A stretch of 64,000 bases of DNA from Lepas anatifera (GCA_034440635.1 JAOTON010001685.1:492001-556000), one strand, 5' to 3'. Shown: positions 13,736 through 27,505, numbered from the stretch's first letter. Made by a program: numbers and translations. Notes: generated from the sequence alone by a model not told the origin.

Positions 13736-16369
13736 GTGGGCCAATATTGTGACTCATTATTGGATGACAGAATACACAAGCCCTTTTTTACACATGATGG
13801 CATTGGCCCCTCACCTGACCATGCTGTTTTGTTCTTCGCGGCCTGTAGTAGCACCGTGCATGCCCATTAGGGTGTCCCGCCTTGCAAAAGGCTCAGTTAA
13901 GCATCTAGTGACACTCCTGGATCCTAGTCCTTGGCCTACCAGCTTCATCTCACCCAATTTTCTGAATTTCCGACCGGTAAACTCTCTTTACCCCAGGTGC
14001 TTGAAGTTCGAGCCCAAATTTGGCGTTACCGATACTGCCACATTGCAGTCTCTTCAACCAAATTGCTATAAATCCATCCATTTCTAGGAACTTTAACCAC
14101 ATATTTAGGTACCCTGACACACCGCAGTGAATTCTTTTTCCTTTTAGCTCAGTATAAGTCATTCTTGAGCTTGAAAAGTTGCCCAAAATTAGGATATCTA
14201 CACTAAGCACCATTGTCCCACATTCAGAATTTCCAGTGACCAGTCTCTGTTTCCATTCAGTCATTGAAGTTCCGCTGAATGAACCCATTGAACGCATGCT
14301 TGGCTTCCAATGGCTTCATCCGTCCTTGCCACCTCAGCTGCGAGCGCGCCACCATTAGGCCGTATCTGCATGACAAATCAATAGCGCACTCAACTCTGCG
14401 ATGAACGTGGTATGAAGACAACGCTTGATTTGGTGTTCTAATAATATGGAAGCTTAGTCCAGAAGAAAACAACAGCTCTTCGTGCTGAAGTCAAACCTTG
14501 CAACATGCTCCAAAACGGTCAGACCTGGCACCGTGCATGCAAGCTGCCACATGACCGCGAGCAACAAAACGACATGCCCAGGTCGGTCAATACCATCGCG
14601 TGTAGCAGAGCTGCAGCAGCACCCGGAGCCAGCTGGCGAGCACGTGCAGCATGCCCTGGTATATGCCCGCCGGCTAGCTGTTGACTGCCGTACTCGGCTG
14701 AGCCCGGAGGCCCGCCCGGCTGCGCTGTTTTTCTATCCCCCATTGTTGGCAGTGGTTGGCTGCGCCCGGTGGTAGCACGCGTGTCCGTTGTACCGACGTT
14801 GGCGCGTGTAACACATTCACGACGTAGCCACTCATCCGAGCAAGTCATTACGTCACTGGCTGGCTCTGAGCCTGCTATTATGTTGTCACTGGAACATTCA
14901 GCTCACAGTTTTAATGTACGGAAGCAGCTAATGGCATCATCCCCAGCAACGGCTCAACAAAGCCAGCGAGCATATTTCGAGTGAACTCTTGAGCATCAGA
15001 AGCCGTTTTGTTGTGTGGTAAAGCGGAGTCAACGGACTGCAATCGGCGTACCTGCCTTGTAACTGGCTGGGACTTCCGCTCCGAGTGTGACACAGAAAAC
15101 ACTGCCGATTCGCTAACTTTCACTCTTCCATATTTCCACTTATTCTTTCATTACGAAAGAGTCTAACAGACTGACCTTTCAAAAGTAATTCTGCCCAATC
15201 CCGTTTGCTCACGTCGGCAGAATTGGCCATTATCGGGACATCAGACAACAATTCGACCATAAAACTCCGAGGTGATTTGCCTGCGGCAAGCTCGGCTGGA
15301 GCGATAAGCTATCACGGAATCAAATCTGAATCAAACACGGAACATAATACATATAGAGTTTGATAAATCACCCGCTATGAGGAAAAAGAATACGGGCTTG
15401 GCATTTGTTAATAGATTACGCAGGGTTGCCAAACGGTGCGCGTTGATTACATGGATTTTACGTTTATAGGGAGACATAAGCACAACGTCCATTATACCAA
15501 TGTAATATATCTTCAAATTAAAAAAAATGTATCTCTGTTCCATTAAACCACATTGATTTGAAACGTAAGTTCTTCAAAGGCGCAAGTGCTTATTATTTGT
15601 TATGGAACAGTTTTCAAGAATAAATATCCTTTAAAACACTTTTTTTCAGTTTCATGGCCTACACTATATGCGTGCTGAAAGACGAACAGTTAAAGTTACC
15701 GAAACATTTGTTTGCACACAAACCAACTACAACTATGGTTCCCAACCACTCCCAGTGGTTCTCAGGCCCTCAGAGTCTGATCCAATAGGCACCACTGTCT
15801 ATCTAATTCTAAATGCCTGATTTCGTCCTTCATTTTGAAATGAATGACATGCCCCTCGCTGAAGTACATTATAGACCCTTTTCTAGGTATTGCGCGCAAA
15901 GCAGGAACCAAAAATACTCTGCAAAAAACCGTAATGCCATTTCGACTGATGAAATACTCCCTCTTGATCCCTGCTAATGTCATTTCCTCCGTGGTTCCTC
16001 AGTTTAAACTTGAGAAGAAAAAGACTGAAAACCACACCTAGGAATGTACAAATTTATAGCCCTGAAAATGTTTAATTTGGCTCTCCATTCAGGGAACTAT
16101 TGAGATGTAATGGGACCAGGAGTGGCTCCTTCCAAGGTAGTTTCTTCAAGTTCGGATTTAATATCAAGTGCACTCATTTCAATGGAATATGCCAGCTGTT
16201 TGAGCTGCTGGCTATACCAGGCAGCAGAGGTATCCGGGCAGCGAGCTGCCGCCACAGTGACGTGTCGCGTCACGGCTGGCCTCGTGCGCTGCTCGCCACC
16301 GTCACTTTCGCCGGCGCGGACGCGTGCTCGCACTCACCGGAAACGGCTCAGTTCCGGTCGAGTCGGCAC
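13736..16369. other. No gene recognised
   Basis: Short overlapping frames on both strands, none with a motif. 14520-14800 is moderately GC-rich. Confidence 0.5.
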
Positions 16370-16850
16370 CACGGAGCGGACCCGGCGTTGCGGGGCGGGC
16401 CCGGCGTAACAGAACGGACCCAGTGCCGCAGGGCAGACCCAGAGCCAAGGAGCGGACCCGGCGTAACAGAACGGACCCAGCGCCGCAGGGCAGACCTAGA
16501 GCAAGGGCGGACCCGGCGTAACAGAACGGACCCAGCGCCGCAGGGCGGACCCAGAGCTACGGAGCGGACCCGGCGTAACGGAACGAACCCAGTGCTGCGG
16601 GGCAAACCCGGTGCAACAGAACGGCCCCAGAGCCACGGAGTGGACCCGGAGCCAGAGGGCGGACCCGGAGCCAGAGGGCGGACCCGCTGTGTCACGGAGT
16701 GGACCCGGAGCCATGGAGCGGATCGGGCGCCTTGGGGCGGACCGGAGCCGTGGGGTGGACCCGGAGCCAGGGAGCGGACCCGAGCAGACCCGGAGCCATG
16801 GGGCGGACACGGAGCCATGGGGCGGATCGGGCACCGTGAGGCGAACCGAG
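16370..16850. repeat. 19-bp GC-rich minisatellite with 57-bp trimers
   Basis: Basic unit GCGGACCCGGCGTAACAGA and relatives. At 16400-16600 three 19-bp variants repeat together every 55-57 bp (AACAGAACGGACCCA at 16408, 16465 and 16520). Since 57 is a multiple of 3 the translated repeat keeps frame, giving open frames of up to 258 codons on both strands. Confidence 0.93.
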
Positions 16851-18254
16851 AGCCGAATGCCACTAGAGCTGGCTGATAGAGGCCAGAACAAGCCTGATCT
16901 TGGCCGAACAGTCTGAGAATTCTCGTGAAGTCGAAGATCGAATATTTTTCCCTGTCTACACGTTTCTTTCAAAGATGAGACTAGTACTCATTGGGGTATT
17001 AATAAGGCTTTCAGCATTGTTAGAACATCACAGTCTAGTACCTAACACACACTTATTCCGTCCGGTGTGGATAGGCATTTTCTGTCATCAGACTCGACGT
17101 TTTTTATTTTCTTCGGGAGAAACGTCCTTGTCTCGGGGTAGACATTGGTCTGTGTTGGGGAAGACAAACAAATTGTATGCCATTTGTTGGCGGGCTCGAA
17201 AGTTTGCTTCCAAGGAGGCAGTGGAGCACATCCAGATGTCTGTGGATTGGCAAGCTATGCGTCGGGCTTGTCTATGCAAACAGTATGATAATCACGGTTA
17301 TTTGTACCATTGTCGACTCTTTCTGGCGGCGCTGACTCTGTCACTTACGTGCGCTTTGCTATGGTGGGGTCAAGTAAACGCAGAATTGGTGGGTGTCAGG
17401 CAGAGATGGAACAAATGTTTGATCTGTTCCCTAAACACATTTTGGGGGCACGATCTGCTCCTCAATATTTTGAAGAAAATATACCTCTTCTACATCAAAA
17501 TTATCACTCGTAGGACAGAAAAAGTGTTGCTTTTCACATAGTGTCTTCCCTGACACAGCTTGGAAAATTTTAAGCCCAAATGGATTTCACACATTTTCAT
17601 ATTTTTTCTATTCTTAAAACAATTGAAATAAATTCAGAGCAGGAGGCTGTTGACAGTATTCTCTTATTCTGGGGACCCTGGAGGGTTTTCAGAAAAAAAT
17701 GGTCTAAAGCATTCCTTATTCTTACTTCTCCGCCAGAAAACAACACAATTGGCTTGACACCTGATTAAGAAATAATAAAGAACATTGGACATATATCTAT
17801 AATATATGACATGATGATTCCATCTGCAAAACTACAAACGTCATAGCTCCCGAGATATTCATCCAAAACCGGTTGAGCCCAGTCACAACAATATTCACTG
17901 CACGTGACTCCAACTAACATCATACCTGGACGTTCAGTTGAAGGTGATATATCCCAGATCTGGCCTGAGCGAGCTCTCGATCTGACCCGCCTCCAGTTGT
18001 GCGACTCTCGCGAGTGGGAACGGTGTCTTTCATCTTTCATCAAGGCTGGTAACACTTCTTCGGAGTAGTAACTCTGCGGTGGAAGTGGAAGGGGAAGCAA
18101 GACTTTGGATGGTCCCTGTGTTCTGAGTGGAGGTGGCGGCGGAGGAGAGGGGGAGTAAGGCTGTATTAATGCCTGCGAGCCCCCCCCCCAGCTGAACACT
18201 CGTTAGATTCAGTGACAGAGCTTGGCGTGCCAAGTTCTGCGGGTTTGAACTGAC
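16851..18254. other. No gene recognised; one 213-codon frame without a domain
   Basis: A plus-strand frame at 16900-17541 is open for 213 codons, with several Trp and Cys residues and a hydrophobic stretch (FLAALTLSLTCALLWW). No family was recognised and no promoter or splice pattern supports it. It may be an old transposon remnant or chance. Confidence 0.3.
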
Positions 18255-18402
18255 CTTCAGGCGGGGCGTCATCCTCGGGCGTTTCGTCCGAGTCCCTCCT
18301 GCCGTGCGGCACCTCGTTCCAGTACTCCGCCAGGCCGTGGCTTTTGCAGCTGTCCATGTTCCGCAGCGGGTCCTGACGCCAATGGAAAAGTCTGTCAGAC
18401 CT
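18255..18402 (-). CDS. Candidate coding exon, product unknown
   Basis: Minus strand: acceptor CGCTACTTCAG before AGGTCT; donor CTGAAG/GTCAGT. The exon is 148 bp, 49 codons open (phase 0 in, phase 1 out). The peptide includes FHWRQDPLRNMDSCKSHGLA and EYWNEVPHGRRDSDETPED, a non-repetitive, charged, Trp-containing composition unlike the surrounding frames. No family was recognised and no partner exon was found within several kb. An extended reading without splicing would reach a stop at 18166. Confidence 0.4.
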
Positions 18403-18840
18403 CTGAAGTAGCGTTTGTGTATGTCAGAAGGCATAGAACACAAGATCAGTCGAAGAAAACAAACTATAACTGCCATGGACGTCCTCTCGTCTGTGCTGCA
18501 TCATCTACAACAGAGAGCTGGGAAAAGCGTCACTGCGCACATGGTATCCAGCTGAATTTTAGAACAGATTGAGTATGAATAATTCCCGCGATGCCACGCC
18601 GCCGGAAATGTCTTGCATTCCGGCATATCTTACATACGGCGGCTGGAAGGTAAAGGTTAGTTAGTGCGTTCCTCTACTAGTTATTGAGTCCCCAAACCCA
18701 AGGTTATAACTGCATCAATGAGTTTCGGCAAGTGGGACACTTAGGCATTCAGTCATTTTTCAGGTAGACCTGCTTCATCCCCCGTATGAACATAGATGTC
18801 GGCGCGCCCTAAAACGCGCGCTGCTGCATCCCTTATTCTA

Positions 18841-19440
18841 ATTTAGTGAGAATCCATCATCCATAGAACACCATCAGCCGTCTATCATCCATCAGAGCAC
18901 CATCCGCCATCCATCATCCATCAGAACACTGGCTGCACACATCGAAAGACAGGCAGACAGTCAGATCTACAGGTCGACAAACAGACAGACAGAAAGTGTC
19001 CAGACATAGGGACAGACAGGCAGCCGGAAAAACAGGCAAGCCAACAGACAGATAGTGAGACCTATAGACAGGCAGACAGTCAGACAAGCAGACGAACAGA
19101 CAGATAGTGATACCTTTAGAATGACAGGCAATCAAACAAGCAGACAACAGACAGATAGTGAGACCTTTAGACTGACAGACAGTCAAACAAGTAGACAACA
19201 GACAGAAAGTGTCCAGACATAGTCACAGACTGACAGACAGCTGGACAAACAGACAGTCAAACAGGCAGACAACAGAAAGTGTCCAAACAAAGGCATAGGC
19301 AGACAGACAGCCGGACAAACAGACAGGTGGTCAGACCAATGGACTGACAGACAGTCAAACAAGCAGACAACAGACAGAAAGTGATACCTTTAGACTGACA
19401 GACAGTCAAACAGGCAGACCAACAGACAGAAAGCCAGTGG
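18841..19440. repeat. Degenerate CAGACAGA satellite with CATC-rich lead
   Basis: 18850-18930 is CCATCATCCAT-like. 18945-19440 is built from CAGACAGA with recurring phrases AGACTGACAGACAGTCAAAC and AACAGACAGAAAGTG at roughly 40- and 80-bp spacing. Minus-strand Cys/Leu/Ser frames across it are artefacts. Confidence 0.95.
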
Positions 19441-19585
19441 GGCTGGGAAGCAGAAAAAACAGAACAAGTGTCCACACCACTGAACAACACCATTGAAGCA
19501 AACAAACCAATCCGTAGTATACCAATACAAATGTACTGTTGGGGACTGTGCGACCCGCGAGGTATACTACGCTGGTCTCAACCAC

Positions 19586-19860
19586 TACACTCAGCCGCAG
19601 ACTGACAATGCACCTCCAAGACGGTGCTCCTAAGAAACACACTCTTCGCCAGCTCATCACCCTTACATGCAACATGTCCACTTTCAACACTAAGATTGTA
19701 GCACACTGCAAGTGACCAGCGACGACGGGCATCACTTGAGACCATCATCATTCTCAACAAGTCGCCGGTCATAAACATTCAGACAAAACAGCTACAGTCA
19801 GCCGCAGACTGACAATGCATCTCCAAGACGTTGCTCCCAAAAAACACACTCTTGACCAGC
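19586..19860. repeat. Two 68-bp direct repeats, 207 bp apart
   Basis: CAGCCGCAGACTGACAATGC followed by CTCCAAGACG and AAACACACTCTT occurs at 19586-19653 and 19793-19860. Confidence 0.9.
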
Positions 19861-20159
19861 AGACGCAACAGGCTCACATCCACTACACTACCACTTTATG
19901 AAAGGAGTATTAAGTTGACACTCAAGCAGGCCTTCTTTTTCTATATTTTGGGCTCTATTAATTAGAGGGTCCCAAATCACACTCCAATGTTCCATGTTTT
20001 AGCTCATTTGACTTAAAGAATAAAAACGCAATCAATCGTGTGATGCTAAATTCGTTGTTTTATTACTTGTGTGCTCTGTATTATGTGACTGATAACCTTT
20101 GTGTTTTGAAGATATTGTGAATGTGTCTTATGCAAGACGAAACGTATTATGTCTGTACC

Positions 20160-20420
20160 GTGGTCTTAGGCGCACCCGTGACCCGACGCGCCGATTGATT
20201 GGTGTTGTCTGAGCCGCACCCGTGTCACGTGATAATGCGCCCGCTCTGATTGGCTGGTCAGCGACAGGCTGTGCCTGCGGCATTTGGTTGCCTGGTCGGC
20301 AGCTCTGCGCTGTGACCGGACAATATACTTGTATCTCGGCAGCAGCGCGTGTTGGACGGCTGCGCGTTGGAGTTGCGAACGATAACGAAACAATGTCTTT
20401 AACAAGAAATACACCAGTAT
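20160..20420. promoter_or_regulatory. CpG-rich segment with CACGTG and two ATTGG boxes
   Basis: ATTGATTGGTGTTG (20195-20208), GTGTCACGTGATAATG (canonical E-box) and CTGATTGGCTGG lie within about 60 bp of CpG-rich DNA. It could be a promoter, but no adjoining first exon was recognised. Confidence 0.25.
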
Positions 20421-20983
20421 CAGGATAATGACCGAATCTGAAGAACTCGAAACAATCACAAAAAACTGGTCAACGACAGAGAAGCTGTCAGATTCAACAA
20501 AACATGTATACAAAAACGACTTCCACCAAAACATTAAAATTGATATATAATATAGCACTCAACACCCCGCATGACTTGGAATTGAAGACAAAACCGACAG
20601 ACAGCATTGCCGGTTTAGGGAGCCGATTAGCAGCTAGAGCCGGACCAGACTGTTCAGAAAGTGACAGGCCACTGACATTCCTGTCGCCATTGTCTCACCG
20701 GCCAGATGCTCCAGGTTCGGCGCGTCGTGAGAAAGCGAGCCCTTTCTCCGAATCCATGAACGCCACCCTGAAGCTGGCAGATGTACCACGCGCATCGGAT
20801 TTCGGTATCGTTCGAATTCACCGTTTAGTTCTACGGTAACTAACGCCGGATATATTAACGTTTTCAGTGCGCACTATTTATGTACCGACCGCGGGAACGG
20901 AGCTATCGACTCATGTAACGCTGAGTCTGGTACGTCTTTTCCACTCGATATCAATCTTTTCCAGGGAAAGAGCGCGCGCGCGG

Positions 20984-21160
<177 letters not shown>

Positions 21161-22137
21161 AGGCAAATAAAAACTTGCAGCATGCACACAAATCCGGGGA
21201 GTAAAAATTGTCCGAAAAGGAACCAGAGTCTTACGTGACGTGAAATACAATACGAATGGGATGATATACATCTGGTAACACGAAATAATAACGTCATGAA
21301 AGGCAAATACAGAAAAAAGTTTGGCACGATGCGGAAAATGTATATATTCCAGGTGCCAAACCATCGGTCATAGATCAGGAGAATGGCCAGCGGCGCGCCA
21401 CGGAATCTGGCCGCAAGTGATGCCGCCCAGATCCAAGAGTTGATTATTCAACTGCCAAAAGTCTGGCCTGGTGATGAATGAATGATATTGCTAGCGCATC
21501 AGAGCATATATGAGCACACATGAGCACATGAGCACATCAGAACACTCGGAATCTCCCACCGACATTCAACATCAAACTTATCCTCAAACATACGTTCAGG
21601 TCTTGGCCCTGGCCCTTAGAGGAGTGGGAGAAGTGTTACTACCACAGCGTGACATAAAATGCATGGAATGCCATGTTCAACCTTCTAAGAACTGGTGTTC
21701 TCCTGTGGCCTCTTCCAGCCTGCCTGACCTTGGTTGAACTTGGATATCTCTAGCTAACTCCGTTGGGGCTTCACCCGTTGTTCTAAATTTTGGACATCAA
21801 AATCAATTCTTATACACTTTTTGGCACTGAATTTGAGTTCAACATCCGAAATGGTTACCTAGGATCGAAACAGATACATTTGGGCAAACATTGGCTTTCA
21901 GTCACCCGTGAAATTTTACCTTTGACCACACGTAATGTCTTACCTAAAGGGTTAACACCAGTGAGCCCGCTTTCTTTGCTGAGCCTCCCCTCCCCCTTAC
22001 ACCAAAACACCTGTTCTTACATAATTAAAGCTCACCGAACCAGATCTCGATTTAGCGAACCAACCTACAGGCATTTAAAACCACGAAATTATTGCGGCCA
22101 GGTGGAAATGATTTCCTGCATGGTTTGAATGTGGGTC

Positions 22138-22445
22138 TTAACCCATCACCACCTAAGGGGAGAGGGTCTGATCAGACCCTCCTCAGTTTTTTTTTGCAAA
22201 TGATTCTGAGCCGATTCGAATGAGACGAGCGTCGCTTTGCAGTCCCATTTGACAACTTATGACCAAAAATGACCTCAGGTCAACGAATCATGACGTTATT
22301 TATAAGTCCCTGTAAGGCGATTCTATTCCTGTAAAATCAGCCTGGTAAAACTAGGACGTAACTCGGCATCTAGAAGAGCTAGCGCCGGTTTTTAAATATC
22401 ATTTGAAGGCTCTTGAAACGAGAAACATGCATGCTTGCATCCATT
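22138..22445. mobile_element. TTAACCC repeat family member with AGGTCA half-sites
   Basis: Begins TTAACCCATCACCACCTAAG, then ATTCTGAGCCGATTCGAATG, GACCTCAGGTCAACG, GTAACTCGGCATCTAGAAGA and GAAGGCTCTTGAAACGAG. The blocks are collinear with 57153-57525. Right end not resolved. Confidence 0.6.
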
Positions 22446-23526
22446 TGGGCAAAATACGAACTGATGATAAATTGTCTCAACTGAACCCTCTCCTGGGGCG
22501 GGGCGTATCCTCGAAAAACTCTCCGCTAATATTTTCTCCCATCGCCTTGCGAAGACAATAGAGACTGAGAAGTGAGCAGTACTGCTGCAAGCTTCTGGCA
22601 CGATTACGACATTCCAATATGCTCAGAGTAAGTAAATACGCTTCAAAGTTTACAGGCCGGTCCAGAAGCGAGGCAGGCTTGGAAACAGGCGTAGGTAGTT
22701 CTGGTTGTTGACCAACTTATTGACTTTGCAAGAGGTGGTGAGTGAGGTTTTCTTGTTGGCCAAGTTGAGCTGGTTGACAGCTTGAACAGCTCCTGGTTAG
22801 CCCGAAACTCTGTAGAAGGCAGAACATATCCTGCCGTTTGTGGCAACCAAGAAAAATAGCGTCGGGAAAAAACCAAAACTCCTAAAACTTGTAGCCTGAC
22901 TTTTCAAAACGAGGGTCTAAAATGGGACGTTGCATATGAGATGCTTGGTAAAGGGAGCGGAGTGGTCTCTTTAGAAATGGGCTAATTATAAATCTGGGTT
23001 ATCAAATCTGGAACCTGATCCGGGTGCTTGAGATGTGAAGCTAATCTGCCGTTTCGGTTTATGGTTCTGGATAAGTTTTGTGTCATAAATAAATGGACGA
23101 TGTGGGAACGGCCACGTTCCTTCAACACGTTAGTTATAGTTATGCCATCGTCTTCCCCTACACTCTACTCAGGCTCGGCGTATCATGTAGGTCTTTTTCG
23201 GCCATCAGTTGGGTACCAGTCTGGTTCCGACAGACCAGATGGCGCTGCCGATAATTTCTAGCATTATTCTTAGATTGCTGCTTAGCCTTGGTAGCGCACA
23301 CCTTATCCTGGTCGCTTCTGATTACTTTTTTGCACCGCGATGGTCCTGGTAAGAAGCCTAGGGTATAGGGGGAGGAGTTTAGAGGTGCGAAGTTGAGTGC
23401 GCTCAAGATTAATTACGCTGGGTGAGTGTTTTACGCCCCAATTCAACTTTTGCACAAAATACAAATTTAGGGATAAGCGAAACATAAAACTAGGGATGTT
23501 TTAGTATGCTCCGTTCTACTGACAAA

Positions 23527-23616
23527 CTGGTTCAAATTACACGGAGGTGTCACATTTCCATGAATTATCCTACTGGTTCAAATTCCATGGAGGTGCCATA
23601 TTTCCATTAATTACCA
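23527..23616. repeat. Tandem duplication, unit 45 bp
   Basis: ACTGGTTCAAATT followed by GGAGGTGYCATATTTCCAT occurs twice at about 80% identity. Confidence 0.8.
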
Positions 23617-24373
23617 TTAATCAATTACAGCCTCTGGCTATGCATTGACTCTCGGCTCTCGGACATTTCGGCGAGAGGGGGCGGGCATGAGCGCCCTAGC
23701 CCCCTCTCTTGTATCTGCCACTACATAAAAGTGTTGATGTTTTACGTAATACACATATAAACAGTAGTTTATGTGCATACAAAAAATAACACCCTTCCAT
23801 AGGAAAATATTTTTTATATGTATCTTACAGAAATTGACACTTTTATCAAAACAAGGTGTTAATTTATATGCATTATACATAAGAACAGTAGTTGTCCTAT
23901 GAAGGTACAAGGAACAGTAAAATTCTTAGTGGCGCTTTAGAAGGACTTTATGATAAAAAGTAGCACGCAGACGGTTTTGTAAAGTAGCGGGCAGCGGTTT
24001 TGTGATTTTGAAAAAGTAGAGCTGTAGGCGGTATCAATTCAGCGAGCCCGTGCAGCGGAAGCAGTGGTACCGCTTTAATAACAATTCAGCAGTAGAGCCC
24101 AACTCCGATAATTACCCAAAATACAGCGTAGGCCATGGTGGCTCCCTGAAATAATTACGTTTTGAGAAAACTGCGATGCCATCATATTCCATGAAGCAGG
24201 TTTAAATAATATTTGTGTTGAATAAAATTCGTGCGACTGGATTTAAATTGAACCGGTGAACGGCAAAATGCAAAGTAACTTTTAAAATAAAACCTTTTTG
24301 AAAGCAGAATAAATGGTCTGATGTTCATGCATCAGGGAAAGACTGGGATTCTGGAAGATTTCCAGCACTGCTC

Positions 24374-24477
24374 TCGGCCCTCTCCGAGAATTACTTTGGG
24401 GTAAGTCCGTATCGTAGAGCCAGCATCGGTCCTCTCCGAGAATTACTTTGGGGTAGGTCCGTATCGTAGAGCCAGCA
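24374..24477. repeat. Tandem duplication, unit 52 bp
   Basis: CCTCTCCGAGAATTACTTTG followed by GGGTARGTCCGTATCGTAGA occurs twice with two differences. Confidence 0.95.
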
Positions 24478-26149
24478 AAAAATTATTCCATTATTATTAA
24501 TAGCAATGTTTTGGAGTCAAATTAATGTTATTCATTGAGTTTAAATATTTGGTAACAAAAAGGGGAAAATTTTGGCCTGTCAGAAAATATTTCCTTTCCA
24601 TAAAAGCTGCTATAATAGATTTTCTTGTTAGCACGGTCCATTTGTGAGTGCCTATCTTTTTCTGGTTCTACACACGGTGCCGTTTCGAGTAAGTGATGGT
24701 GGTGTTGCTTCCAGACGTTAGGCTCTCGGTTTGATTGCTTGAAGCAGTGCTGGAAGTTAGGATGCCGAAGATGAAAAACGGTGGAGTGACGATAAAGTGG
24801 ATGTTATGCTTGGTGTACTAACAGGCATAGGAACAGTGGGCCAGGGGGGTCACGGCCTTCACAATGTCCAAGATCATACCTAAGGCGTCTATTGGAAAGA
24901 AACGACTTCAAAATACTCCTTGACCCTCTTCAATGTTCTGGACGTCCCGAGACCTTTGTATACCAATCGGTTTTGTTTCAGGTACGCCATTTCTTCATTG
25001 TACGACCCAAGGGTACGTTCTGAAAACGAACTAAACAGACCCAATGCTTACTACTGAATTCTGATCCCTGATTGGATAGCTCATTAAAATGCAACGAACT
25101 ATCCGGAACTTTTGCGACATTTACCAAAATAAACGAATAAATATCAGGGGCTTTTAAACATCGTGCATCATAGCACAGTGAGCCGTGTTCTGGCAGCCAT
25201 ATTCCCGACTACCTGACACTATCATCTGTCGCATCTTACCAGAACATTAGCATACCATAAAGGACGGGTCGCACAATGGGAGGGGAGAAAAGTGAACTAT
25301 AATCGCTGACAGGAAACGGCATATAATTGGCGGAGAGACTGGGGCCTGCTGGAGTGTGCCGACCCCGCCACTTTAGCAGGCATTAGCAGGCGCCGGATCG
25401 CTGCCCCGCCCTCCGCCGCCGGTCGTCAGCTAACACCCCACCTCGGCCCAGTCCTGAACAAGTGATTGCCAGCCCTGTGCTGACGTGAATCCTTGCAGTG
25501 CCCAACTACCAACATCGTCATCCAGCCCTCTGTTGTGTTCTGCGTCTATGCTTTCACCCAACTCCGCTCTCATTAGTACCCATTCGGAAGGTCGCTCGCA
25601 CAGTCTTGAGCTTTTTTGGATACCTTCCAGTTATCAAACGAACGCTGCGCTTTAACACGTGAAGCACTGGTAGCATCGTGGTTACTTGGTTCGACTCTAA
25701 ATGGCCTGATATCCAGTGTTCTAGGAAACAGCTCCCCATCGCTAGAAATCCAGAGCCGAACTTCCATAAGTGGATACAACTTTTATTCCGCGATGATTTT
25801 TTTAACTTTAACTTTCTTGTATCACAAAAGCGAGATGTGTTGGGCCAAGGTGTTTGATGAGCATTACCAACTTGACTGCGGCGTTGCAACCCAGGCAGGC
25901 CTGTTAGGCGAGACGGTAGACAGTGTTCTTCTGAGCCGATGACTGACCAGACTTTTGTCGGAACCTGAGGCACAAAAGAACGATGGAAATTGGTTTTGAA
26001 TTGGCAATAGGTTCGCCAAATGCATAAGTTGGGCACTTCTATTCACCCTAACGTTTTTTAACTAGTTAAAGTACAATTATTGATTTTGCTATTGCCTTAT
26101 TTCAGACCTCTGCGTGCTGTTCCATCCACCCCCTCCCCATCCCCCCATC
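24478..26149. other. No gene recognised
   Basis: 25330-25460 is GC-rich. A 160-codon minus frame (25554-26036) shows no domain. Otherwise featureless. Confidence 0.5.
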
Positions 26150-27150
26150 TCGTCTGCCTTCCGCCACCGTCTGTGGAGATGAGCCGATACGTCGCAGGAA
26201 ATAGCTTCCACAGCAGGCGTGAGGTCAGAGTCAGCATATGGATAACGCTGAGAGGGCGCCGGCGGCCGGACGACTGGGCGTTATCGCCTGACTGATGTCG
26301 GCCGCGCGTTACATCAGACGCACCGGACAGGCCTGTTACCTAACCAGAGGCCTCTCTGTCGAGCTGCGCCGGCCCGGAGAGGGGGAGAGAGCACCACTGG
26401 TCCCGCCAGAGGGCTGTGTCATCACAGCTGACTCGGCAGCTGCTCGGCACCCGCTTCACCCTCCTCGGCTGACTGGGCAACCGCTGACGCCGCGTCGCTA
26501 CACCCTTCGCGGCGGCACCGACAGCAAGCCGTACAACATGCCGAGCAACAGGCAGGACTCTTGATTGAAATCGATACCTATGTGGATGAAAGGCTATAGA
26601 GATTTCACAGCAAATAGATTGGGTGGGCTCAAATCGTGGATATTCTCATATAAGTTTCATTAAAAACTCTAGTGTCAGAACTCTACCGTGCTGTGGTAAA
26701 TCAGTCATCCAAGCAGCGAGCCGGTCGGTAAAGAGAGCCGGGTCTGCACTCAGTGGCGACGTGGGGCTGGCACGTGCCCCGCTGACGCTCACCTCGCTGG
26801 GTTTCACCGGCTGCGCCATGTTCCGACTCTCGTCTGCGTTACCACTTCCCGGCGGTCTGGAGTCGACAGCACTGCACACACCGCCGGCGCCGCCGGGAGA
26901 AAGCCGCGCGGCGGCGGCGGCCGTGCCTCGCCGCCCCGCTATCAGCTATCTGCGTCCCGCCGCCGCCGCTATCTGCGCCCGTTTCTGGGAGCAAGGAAGC
27001 GGCGCCACGCTTCTGAGAGGTGGGCTCGACGCTGACGCCGCCGTGTATCTTGCACTAGGAGTGAGGCGGATCGAGCATCGAGCCTTCTCTGAGGAGCCGA
27101 GCTCCCTGGTGCGACGCCCGACCATGTTACTGTGGAATGATGTTGGTAGT
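26150..27150. other. GC- and CpG-rich block
   Basis: About 1 kb much richer in G+C and CpG than its surroundings, densest at 26880-27010 with GCCGCC runs. A 176-codon frame (26623-27153, plus) shows no domain and an Ala/Arg/Pro composition expected of GC-rich DNA. It could be a promoter island; no TATA or transcript evidence is visible. Confidence 0.5.
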
Positions 27151-27186
27151 TGACCACACAGCCATCATCTCAGGTCGTTGGTCACG

Positions 27187-27505
27187 GCGTGAGTGGGCCC
27201 TACCAGGGTACTGCGGCGTGAGTGGGCCTTACCAGGGTACTGCGGCGTGAGTGGGCCCTACCAGGGTACTGCGGCGTGAGTGGGCCTTACAAGGGTACTG
27301 CGGCGTGAGTGGGCCCTACCAGGGTACTGCGGCGTGAGTGGGCCCTACCAGGGTACTGCGGCGTGAGTGGGCCATACCAGGGTACCGTGGCGTGAGTGTG
27401 TCCCGCAAGGATGCCGCGGCGTGAGTGGGCCCCGCCAGGGTACTGCGGCGTTAGTGGGTACCGCCAGGGTACCGGAGTATGAGTGAGTCCCGGCAGGGTA
27501 CCGGG
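27187..27505. repeat. 29-bp minisatellite, about 11 copies
   Basis: Unit GCGGCGTGAGTGGGCCCTAC then CAGGGTACT. Copies from 27360 on are progressively diverged. Confidence 0.95.

Noticed and set aside
16900..17541. 213-codon frame as a gene
   Set aside because: No recognisable domain, no splice or promoter support, and AT-rich codon content like the surrounding DNA.
26623..27153. 176-codon frame in the CpG-rich block
   Set aside because: Ala/Arg/Pro composition follows from GC content; opposite-strand frames are equally open.
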